In this document: piece by piece, positions 17,966 to 24,979 of the stretch
Layout: each line of letters begins with the position of its first letter
Position numbering within the stretch: position 1 is the stretch's first letter
From: an uncultured Parvularcula sp.
Lineage (GTDB): Bacteria; Pseudomonadota; Alphaproteobacteria; Caulobacterales; Parvularculaceae
Length of the DNA stretch: 38,575 nt
Assembly (NCBI GenBank): GCA_937919225.1
Contig: CALFRH010000355.1
Location: 1-38,575 of the forward strand
Reading direction: 5' to 3'
The notes under the pieces: generated by a model
Told to the model about the DNA's origin: nothing
The model's database searches: none
What the model saw: only the letters and a program-made list of their open reading frames with translations
Program-made: the position numbers and the translations under genes

Positions 17966-19294
17966 CTAAATGTAAAGACCAATGCCAATGGCCACGGCGG
18001 TACCAATGGCCGTCGCCTTTAACCGGCCCGCTACCACCTCTAACCGGCCACGCTTCCACGGGAGCAGGATCCCTGCCGCCATGACGAGGACCAACAGGAC
18101 CATCAGCGGTGTGGTGACAATCGTATAATAGGGGGGGCCCACACTAATCCGATCGCCTGACATTACTTCCCGAAAGAGGGGGAAAAAGGTCCCAAGAACC
18201 ACGGTAAAGGTAATCACACAGAGGATTACGTTATTAAGGACAAGGGCGCTTTCGCGGCTGACACTCGAGAACGTGCCGCCCGCTTTCACCGCACTACCGC
18301 GCAAGGCGAAAAGCAACAGCGCGCCGCCCGTCAGCACACCGCAGATAACCAGGAGGAGTGCACCCCGCTCCGGGTCATTGGCAAACGCATGAACACTGGT
18401 CAGCACCCCAGACCGCACCACAAAGGTGCCCAGCAGTGAGGTGGAAAAGGCGACAATCGCCATGAGAACGGTCCAGAGCTTCAGCGTATCCCGCTTTTCC
18501 ACGACAATGGCTGAGTGAAGGAGCGCCGTGCCCGCAAGCCAAGGGATAAGGCTGGCATTCTCCACCGGGTCCCAAAACCAATAGCCGCCCCAGCCAAGCT
18601 CATAATAGGCCCACCAGGAGCCCATAGCGATCCCAAGGGTGAGGGACGACCATGCCACAAGCGTCCACGGACGCACCCATCGGGCCCACGCAGGGTCCAC
18701 TCGGCCTTCCAACAGCGCCGCTACCGCAAATGAGAAGGCTACGGAAAACCCTACATATCCCAAATATAAAAAGGGCGGATGGAAAGCGAGGCCAGGGTCC
18801 TGGAGCAGCGGGTTGAGGTCCGTGCCATCAAGGGGGACCGGGTCCATCCGCAAGAACGCATTGGAGGTGAACAAAGCAAAGGCGATAAAGGACACACCGA
18901 TAAGCCCCTGCACCCCGAGAACCCGTGCCCGCAAACTGTCCGGCAGGCGTTTGCCAAAACTGGCCACCGCACTCCCCAAAAGGGCGATAATCAAAATCCA
19001 GAGAATGAGCGAACCTTCATGGTTTCCCCACACTCCTGAGATTTTATAGATCATCGGCTTGTCAGAATGTGAGTTTTGAAAAACATTCTGAACACTGAAA
19101 TCAGATGTCACATAGGCATGGGTGAGCGCCAGAAACGACAAAAGGACCAACGCCCATTGGCCGTGAGCGCTAAGGCCCGCCATGCCCATAATAGCGCGAT
19201 CCTTTACATGCCCGCCCCATAATCCTGCGGCGGTCTGCACCACCGCGACGCAGAGGGCGAGCACCAGGGCGAAATGACCAAATTCGATAACCAT
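17966..19294 (-). CDS. ccmF: CcmF heme lyase, N-terminal portion (ends at a premature in-frame TAG)
   Basis: CcmF is the integral membrane core of the heme ligase that attaches heme to CXXCH sites in the periplasm. These 442 residues hold the SGVWGNHEGSLILW motif, PGLAFHPPFLYLGYVGFS and the tryptophan-rich WWD heme-handling motif ELGWGGYWFWDPVENASLIP, all intact. The frame ends at TAG 17966-17968 within a hydrophobic helix (AIGIGLYI), and the same frame carries on as the C-terminal part. CcmF is needed for all c-type cytochromes made by System I, so a true null would be costly unless another copy exists. Plant mitochondria do split CcmF into separate polypeptides. A sequence error, readthrough or a redundant copy are all possible. 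Confidence 0.88.
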   Translation of the reverse strand: MVIEFGHFALVLALCVAVVQTAAGLWGGHVKDRAIMGMAGLSAHGQWALVLLSFLALTHAYVTSDFSVQNVFQNSHSDKPMIYKISGVWGNHEGSLILWILIIALLGSAVASFGKRLPDSLRARVLGVQGLIGVSFIAFALFTSNAFLRMDPVPLDGTDLNPLLQDPGLAFHPPFLYLGYVGFSVAFSFAVAALLEGRVDPAWARWVRPWTLVAWSSLTLGIAMGSWWAYYELGWGGYWFWDPVENASLIPWLAGTALLHSAIVVEKRDTLKLWTVLMAIVAFSTSLLGTFVVRSGVLTSVHAFANDPERGALLLVICGVLTGGALLLFALRGSAVKAGGTFSSVSRESALVLNNVILCVITFTVVLGTFFPLFREVMSGDRISVGPPYYTIVTTPLMVLLVLVMAAGILLPWKRGRLEVVAGRLKATAIGTAVAIGIGLYI

Positions 19295-19382
19295 AGAGCG
19301 GGTTTAGCGGGGGTAATCAAAGAAGGGAATTGGGAGAGTAGACGCAGGAAAAGGGCGATCTCGGCAGCACCAATGGTTCATT

Positions 19383-19417
19383 CCTCCCCCGCGTAGCGGG
19401 GGAGGTGCCCGAAGGGC
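19383..19417. repeat. REP-like GC-rich hairpin between ccmF and the decaheme gene
   Basis: A perfect 10-bp stem, CCTCCCCCGC at 19383-19392 and GCGGGGGAGG at 19396-19405, has a 3-base loop and is followed at once by a small GCCC-GAA-GGGC hairpin near 19407-19417. Elements of this look are dispersed repeats in many alphaproteobacterial genomes (known from memory). It lies in the 213-base gap between the ccmF start and the decaheme gene stop and may affect mRNA stability or separate the two transcription units. Confidence 0.65.
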
Positions 19418-19507
19418 GGAAGGGGTGGTTCGCATCGATTACGCGGAGAGCCCATCATTCGAACTGAACCTCACACCCGTGCGCCCCCGGGGCGACGATA
19501 AAAGCGA

Positions 19508-21415
19508 TCACTGCACCCAGCGCCCAGGACTGAACCCATCAGGACCGGAAAGCGCCGCTTTTTTCTGCGCGACGCCCTTATGCACCGCATCCTCCGGCGG
19601 TACCGGCCCGAACACACCATCGAACAAACCTGCCGTCATCTGGGGCGCATGGGCGACATCGTGATAGATATGGCAGTCAATGCAGGGCGAGGGCACAAGA
19701 TCCCCGCTGGCGGTTTCTCCGGCATGACAATCCCGGCAGCCAACCACCTCATCGCCCCCCGCGACCATGCTGGGCCGCGTATCGATGCCCGGCAGGAGAA
19801 CATGGGTTGCACTGTCTGACACAGACGCCTCATGGCAACTCTCGCAGGTGAGATCCCCCACCTCATGCTTGGCATGATTGAACAGCCCCTTGGTCATAAA
19901 CCGATCCATGAGGGCCACCGGCATAATGCGGTAGTCGACAGTGCCTAAGGGCGGTTCCACCACCTGATGGCAGTCATAACAGGCGCCGCCTTCGGAGAAG
20001 ACATTGGCAATCATCGTATTCGCATTGCGTTCGGCATCCACAAGGGCCGACTGCTGACGATCCGATTGGCGCAAGAGAGACGTGCTGCCTGGACGGCGGC
20101 GGTCCGACACGGTGGGCACCACCGCCTGGCCCAGCGCTTTCGCTTTATAGTATTCCCGCAAAATGGCGACGACTTCCGCCGGCTGACCATGGGGCAGCTT
20201 ACGCTCGACAGTCCCATCGGTTTCAAAAACAAGGGAGTGGCACATTTGGCAGTTCGCCTCCATGTCCACAGGCTCGAACAACATGCCGCCACTTTCCTCA
20301 GTATGACAGTCTGCACACACCAGGGCATTGCCAAAGCCGTGGTCCACGGCCAGCTCCTGGGCCTGGCGCGCAACACCGCCATCGACGCTAAGGTGAATAT
20401 CATGGGGGAACTTCAGCCCCGAATTATCCTGAAGGGCCGGGTCATCAAGAGAGAAACGCGCGGAGATGGGCTCGGCCCCAGGGGTGGTCACCACCGTCGC
20501 GTGGAAATTAGGGTGATCCGTCCCAAAATCACTGGCGTCTAGTAAGGTCGTATCGGCAAGCCTTTCGGACATGCCCAAATGGCAGTCGGTACACAGAGAG
20601 GAATTATCAAGAACAATCCCATCCTCCCCATTATGTTCCCGATGACAATCAGCACACTCCCCCTGTTCCTTCCCAAAGAAGGCTGCCGTTTCCACCAACA
20701 AACCGTCAAAGCCATGCGCTTCGGCCATGGCGCTGGTCAACCGCCTAGGCTGGGCATGGTTCCCCAGGCCCTCATGACATTCAAGACAAGTGGCGTCGGT
20801 CACGTGTTCGAACGCCTTTTTGTGGCACGCTTCACACTCTCCCTCGAGATTGGCATGGGCCCCGGACAATTCACCACTCAGCCAGGACTGGTCAAGGTCC
20901 ACCCTATCATTGATGCCGCCTGGCAATGCCCCATGAAACCACAAGATTGGCAGTACAAGGAACACCGCCAGGGCCACTGCAAAGAAAAGCCAGGCCGGTC
21001 CCCGCTTTCCCATGCCAGTGCCGCGAAGGGTGAAAATATCGTCTACGTCTTTTTCGCGGAGCGTTTCCTCAGCCTCCAGCCGCTCCACCTCCACAAGCCA
21101 AAGGCCATTATTGTTAAGGCTGACCTTGAGCCCATAGGGACCCACCTGGATTTGGCGAGGGCGGGCATCAGACAGCGTCACCTGATTGACGGTCTTTCCA
21201 TCAATGACGAACTTTTTCTCCGCCAACGCTTGTACAGATAACCGCGACCCCGACACCTCCATTACCAGATGCTCAAGCCCCACCCGCAAATCACCAAGGA
21301 AAATATCATTGCTGGTGGCACGGCCCACGGTCAGCCGCGCTTGGTCGATCTGCCGGTCCCGGACAATGTCCTGGCCGCTAGCCCGCTTGGTGATTTGCCG
21401 AATGATAAAGGTCAT
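19508..21415 (-). CDS. FHA-like domain / TM helix / decaheme cytochrome c fusion
   Basis: A 635-aa protein. Residues about 1-110 resemble a forkhead-associated domain: TVGRATSNDIFLGD at 29-42 with the GR and SND positions, and a His at 49 where FHA has SxxH. A single hydrophobic helix follows at about 139-162 (AWLFFAVALAVFLVLPILWF). The rest is periplasmic with ten CXXCH heme sites: CEACH, CLECH, CADCH, CTDCH, CADCH, CQMCH, CYDCH, CESCH, CRDCH and CIDCH. The basic GMGKRGP before the helix places the FHA part in the cytosol. It begins 12 bases after the diheme cytochrome b gene, so they form one operon. Its likely role is to take electrons from, or give them to, the membrane heme b at the periplasmic face, with the FHA part possibly sensing phosphorylation or binding a partner. 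Confidence 0.88.
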   Translation of the reverse strand: MTFIIRQITKRASGQDIVRDRQIDQARLTVGRATSNDIFLGDLRVGLEHLVMEVSGSRLSVQALAEKKFVIDGKTVNQVTLSDARPRQIQVGPYGLKVSLNNNGLWLVEVERLEAEETLREKDVDDIFTLRGTGMGKRGPAWLFFAVALAVFLVLPILWFHGALPGGINDRVDLDQSWLSGELSGAHANLEGECEACHKKAFEHVTDATCLECHEGLGNHAQPRRLTSAMAEAHGFDGLLVETAAFFGKEQGECADCHREHNGEDGIVLDNSSLCTDCHLGMSERLADTTLLDASDFGTDHPNFHATVVTTPGAEPISARFSLDDPALQDNSGLKFPHDIHLSVDGGVARQAQELAVDHGFGNALVCADCHTEESGGMLFEPVDMEANCQMCHSLVFETDGTVERKLPHGQPAEVVAILREYYKAKALGQAVVPTVSDRRRPGSTSLLRQSDRQQSALVDAERNANTMIANVFSEGGACYDCHQVVEPPLGTVDYRIMPVALMDRFMTKGLFNHAKHEVGDLTCESCHEASVSDSATHVLLPGIDTRPSMVAGGDEVVGCRDCHAGETASGDLVPSPCIDCHIYHDVAHAPQMTAGLFDGVFGPVPPEDAVHKGVAQKKAALSGPDGFSPGRWVQ

Positions 21416-21427
21416 AAGCGTGCCGGA

Positions 21428-22315
21428 TCACCAATAAAAGAAGACACTAATAATATGTGCACTGAGGGCGGCGATGAGCAAAAACGTCATCGGCACATGA
21501 AAATAGAGCCACAATTCCAGCATGGTCTTATAGCGAACATGGCGCCTAGCACGGGCAAGGCTCACTTGCTTCCGCTCAAGCGCATCAATGACGGCACTAA
21601 GGGCCTCCCGCTCACGGCCATCTATGGTCGGATGCAATTGCCGCAGTTTTTTCACCGCCTTGTCTGTCGCGTCCGGTCCCGGATTTTTCGCTAGACGGGA
21701 GAAAACCCCCTTTGCCACCTTCGTTTTTTGGATGGACTGGCTAACAAGGTTGGTGATCTCCGACGGCAAGGGGCCAGCCAACTGCGTCAATTGGCGGTCA
21801 AGGGCGTTCAGATCCTGGACCATTTGCTCCCGGGTCATCTCCTCCCGGTTACGCCCCATCTTTTTAGGAATGACCGTATAGAAATAAATACCAATAAGCC
21901 CGGACAGAATCACAAAGACCATCACCCCATAGGCCAGGGTGTGCACGTTCCAGCCAAACTGAAAGCCAGTGTGCAGCGTCCCCAGTACCAATAGGGAAAG
22001 CCCCAAATAAACATGGGCCGAGGTCCATGCCTTCAAGCTCCATCGGCCAGCAGAAATTCGCCGTTTTCGAATACCAAGGGCCGTCAGCCATAGGATCAAC
22101 AGCGCACTCATGGTCCCTAACGTATAACCGTACCAGGTCCCCCCATTGGGCCTCGGAATGGGGTCATGTAAAAAGTAGACAAGGATCGCCAACACTGAGA
22201 GAGCTGCCGCGACCTTAAAATAGCGGTAGCCCTTATGTTTCAGGAAGCTTTCATGCGCGGCCTGCTGGCGACGCTTGGCCGCTGCGGAAAGGGGTGCCGC
22301 ATTGGATCGTGCCAT
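21428..22315 (-). CDS. Diheme b-type membrane cytochrome (cytochrome b561/NarI-like topology)
   Basis: A 295-aa protein with five hydrophobic helices (about 33-50, 62-80, 96-116, 124-148 and 269-292) and a charged coiled-coil-like cytoplasmic insert at 150-262. Four histidines are placed as expected for two bis-His hemes: H101 and H115 in helix 3, 14 residues apart, and H273 and H287 in helix 5, again 14 apart. This is the spacing used in diheme membrane cytochromes b. Its start overlaps the stop of the reductase gene upstream by 4 bp (ATGA), and the decaheme gene follows 12 bases later. It therefore probably carries electrons across the inner membrane between the FeS-flavoprotein and the decaheme protein. 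I do not recognise an exact named family. Confidence 0.82.
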   Translation of the reverse strand: MARSNAAPLSAAAKRRQQAAHESFLKHKGYRYFKVAAALSVLAILVYFLHDPIPRPNGGTWYGYTLGTMSALLILWLTALGIRKRRISAGRWSLKAWTSAHVYLGLSLLVLGTLHTGFQFGWNVHTLAYGVMVFVILSGLIGIYFYTVIPKKMGRNREEMTREQMVQDLNALDRQLTQLAGPLPSEITNLVSQSIQKTKVAKGVFSRLAKNPGPDATDKAVKKLRQLHPTIDGREREALSAVIDALERKQVSLARARRHVRYKTMLELWLYFHVPMTFLLIAALSAHIISVFFYW

Positions 22316-24849
22316 CAGTCACGCCCTCCAAAATCTAGGGGCCGTTCGGACGCATCCGTGAGATCGAGATAATCCTCCGGTGACACCCGAATGGCGGCGC
22401 CGGTCGGGCACGCCCGCACACACGCCGGGCCACCTTTAATGCCCGAACACATATCGCACTTGACGGCGAGTTTTGGGGTGCCCGTATCTTTTGTATGAGC
22501 ATCAATCCAATCGGAGTCCGGCTGGCCGGGACCGGGGCCCGCCCCGAACAGGAACCATCCGAGGAGGCCCGGCTTTTTCGGCGGCACTCGCTGCATCTGG
22601 ATGACACCATAGGGGCAGTAACGCTGGCAATTTCCGCAACCGATGCAAGTGTCATTGATAAACACTTCTCCATCCGCCCCCCGACGAATGGCGTCCGGCG
22701 GACAATCGGTCATACAATGGGGGTGCTCACAATGCCGGCAAGAGGTGGGCACGTGGATATTTTCGTACGTCTGCCCCGCCTCCCGATCGAGGCGCGAAAT
22801 TCCTTGATGCGTTTCAGCGCAGGCGACCTCGCAATTATCGCAAGCCACACAAAGACTTTCATCGATGAGAAGGGCGTCGGTGGCCTCCCCCAACCCTTCC
22901 GAAATAAGGAAATTCGCAACGCCAGAATAATAATCCGCCACGCTGCCGAAATTATCCTTATTAGACTCCACAAAGGCATTCAGTTTACGACGTTGAACGA
23001 CGGTCGCCCGGACCCGCTCCCGCAAAGAGGGGTCAGCGTTCAAGACTTCCTCAAACACTTCTCCCTTAAGGCGGATGAGCTGAGACTTAATAGCGGTTTT
23101 GACTGAAGCCGTCCGTAAACGGTTCTCAAACAGCGCCATCTCCCCGACATAAGTGCCCGCAGGAACATAAGAGAGAAAGACAGGCTTGCCGCCAATCAGC
23201 TTTTCAACGACTGCACTGCCATAGCGAATGATGTAGACGTCAAGATCGTCGCCGCCCTCTTCGATAATGGTTTTTCCCGCCGGGGCATCGACATACTCCG
23301 CATTTGCGATCAGCTTCTCAATCCACTTAACAGCGATGCTATTGCCGAAGATCTGACGGATCTGCCGCTCCGTCGCGATGCTGTCCACGCGCCGCCGCAC
23401 AGCGGGAACAGTATCGATAAGCTTAAGAGCAGCGGTACGCGGAATTTCGATGAGAACCGTTTGACCGCCCGCCCTCACCGTGGCGGACCGCGGGCGGCCA
23501 GAGATAAGGCCAATCTCCCCAAAGATCTGCCCCTCGCCTAAAGACACCACCGCCTTAGGATCATCAGCACTGACAGCCACATCAACCGACCCATCGACCA
23601 CAGCAAAGATGGACGAGCCAGATTCGTTCTTTCTAAAGAGGGTTTTACCCTTGCGCGGGGCATGCATTTTTGAATCAAGCAGGAATTCCCGCATTTGCAG
23701 GCGGCTCACCTCCTCAAAAATAGGCACTTTCGCCTGGAGGTGAGCAATCCATTCGTCAACCGAACGGTTACCGGGAAGGCCACCAAAAACACTCTCAAGA
23801 AGTGGTTCGTCGGCGGGCTTTAACGTGGTGTTCCCCGCAATACGCTCCACCACGTCATAGCCCTGATTCATACAGTGCTTGATGAGGGGATAGCCCGCGA
23901 GGGCGCCAATGACATAAAGGCCAGGAACAGTACTTTCAAAAGTTTCCGTCAGAACGGGGAAGGCCTCACGGTCGGGGCCTGTAAACTCTACCCCCCACCC
24001 TTCGATAAGCTTCCGCGGCGCTGCAGAGCCAAGACGCGCTATGATCAAATCGCAGTCGAGCGACACCTCCCCGTCCTTAGCGTCAATCACCATTTTGCCA
24101 TCCAGCACCTCTTTCGGGCTGGCGCTGGTCATAAAATCGAGCAGACCCTGCGCCTTGGCGTCCTCAAGGGCTGCAACATTGGCCGGTTTTGACCGGGGAA
24201 AACCGTCCGACCGTTGTAACAGGGTGACTGTGTTCGCAAGATCAGGGTCAGCGAGACCAAGGGCATTTTCAATCCCCGCATCGCCACCGCCGATAACGAT
24301 AATATTCTTGTCCAGATGATCCGCCGGATCATCGAGCTGGTAGGTCACAAAGGACTTATCGCCCCCGGGCACCCGTAATCTGTTGGGGTTCCCTTGGGTT
24401 CCAATCGCTAGAACAATGGTCTCAGCCTTGATCTTGCCACCGTCGCTAAGGGTGAGGGTGAAGGCCCCCTTCCGTCCTTCAATTGAGGTAACCTCTGCAT
24501 TGAGTCGTACGGAGAGTTTTTGCAATTCACTCTCATTATCCCATGCATCAAGAATAATCTCTCGGGCCCCAGCAGAAAAGGATAAATCCGAGCGCAGGAC
24601 CAGCGCATCGGGGGTCGCCATAATGTGCTTCCCGCGCTGATATTTGAAAATCGTATCGGACAGATGGCCAGTCTTTTCCAAGAGAATATGGGAAAGCCCA
24701 AGGCCCGCGGCGCGCGCCGCTGCACTGAGCCCAGCGGGCCCAGAGCCAATAATCGCTATTCTGACATCATCAATTTTGGTTTTGTCTGACACGTCGATGA
24801 GCATCCCCCGCTCGCCATTTATGAGGGTAGCATAATCCTCCTTATGCAC
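22315..24849 (-). CDS. FAD/NAD(P) reductase fused to two cyclic-nucleotide-binding domains and a four-cluster 4Fe-4S module
   Basis: 844 aa, apparently cytosolic. Residues 28-345 form a two-dinucleotide flavoprotein: FAD motif IIGSGPAGLSAA at 33-44, NAD(P) motif VIGGGDAGIE at 185-194, and a closing VIGALAGYPLIKH. The CXXC of thioredoxin reductases is absent. Two CNB domains follow, each with a phosphate-binding cassette: FGEIGLISGRPRSATV (E445, R454) and VGEMALFENRLRTASV (E570, R579). Residues 663-825 carry cysteines for four [4Fe-4S] clusters, as in DMSO-reductase beta subunits: C667/670/673/677, C704/707/712/716, C735/738/741/745 and C798/801/810/814. It is translationally coupled to the diheme cytochrome b. 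The start is GTG 24849 or ATG 24804, and both keep all domains. Its likely role is a cyclic-nucleotide-gated electron bridge between NAD(P)H and the membrane hemes. Confidence 0.9.
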   Translation of the reverse strand: MHKEDYATLINGERGMLIDVSDKTKIDDVRIAIIGSGPAGLSAAARAAGLGLSHILLEKTGHLSDTIFKYQRGKHIMATPDALVLRSDLSFSAGAREIILDAWDNESELQKLSVRLNAEVTSIEGRKGAFTLTLSDGGKIKAETIVLAIGTQGNPNRLRVPGGDKSFVTYQLDDPADHLDKNIIVIGGGDAGIENALGLADPDLANTVTLLQRSDGFPRSKPANVAALEDAKAQGLLDFMTSASPKEVLDGKMVIDAKDGEVSLDCDLIIARLGSAAPRKLIEGWGVEFTGPDREAFPVLTETFESTVPGLYVIGALAGYPLIKHCMNQGYDVVERIAGNTTLKPADEPLLESVFGGLPGNRSVDEWIAHLQAKVPIFEEVSRLQMREFLLDSKMHAPRKGKTLFRKNESGSSIFAVVDGSVDVAVSADDPKAVVSLGEGQIFGEIGLISGRPRSATVRAGGQTVLIEIPRTAALKLIDTVPAVRRRVDSIATERQIRQIFGNSIAVKWIEKLIANAEYVDAPAGKTIIEEGGDDLDVYIIRYGSAVVEKLIGGKPVFLSYVPAGTYVGEMALFENRLRTASVKTAIKSQLIRLKGEVFEEVLNADPSLRERVRATVVQRRKLNAFVESNKDNFGSVADYYSGVANFLISEGLGEATDALLIDESLCVACDNCEVACAETHQGISRLDREAGQTYENIHVPTSCRHCEHPHCMTDCPPDAIRRGADGEVFINDTCIGCGNCQRYCPYGVIQMQRVPPKKPGLLGWFLFGAGPGPGQPDSDWIDAHTKDTGTPKLAVKCDMCSGIKGGPACVRACPTGAAIRVSPEDYLDLTDASERPLDFGGRD

Positions 24850-24940
24850 CAGCCCCCGATGTCGCCAATATACTGAACAAATTCCGCCCCAATGTCGTCC
24901 GCGGCGGGGGATTACACCGTTCTCTGGGTTCCCTCGGCGT

Positions 24941-24956
24941 TTCTATTGCGATAGAA
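24941..24956. promoter_or_regulatory. TTCTAT-N4-ATAGAA palindrome in the divergent region between the two electron-transfer groups
   Basis: The 130-base divergent gap (24850-24979) holds a perfect 6-4-6 inverted repeat, TTCTAT at 24941-24946 and ATAGAA at 24951-24956, centred about 31 bases before the pentaheme ATG. The 6-4-6 geometry is like that of Fnr/Crp-family half-sites, but the sequence is not the standard TTGAT-N4-ATCAA. It could be an operator shared by both groups or a small leader hairpin. GAGGGGG follows just before the ATG at 24980 and is the ribosome binding site. Confidence 0.5.
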
Positions 24957-24979
24957 GAGAGAAAAAGAGGGGGATCGCT

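Noticed and set aside
22315-24849. Thioredoxin-disulfide reductase as the product name
   Set aside because: The fold is related, but the redox CXXC is absent and CNB and FeS domains make up more than half of the protein.
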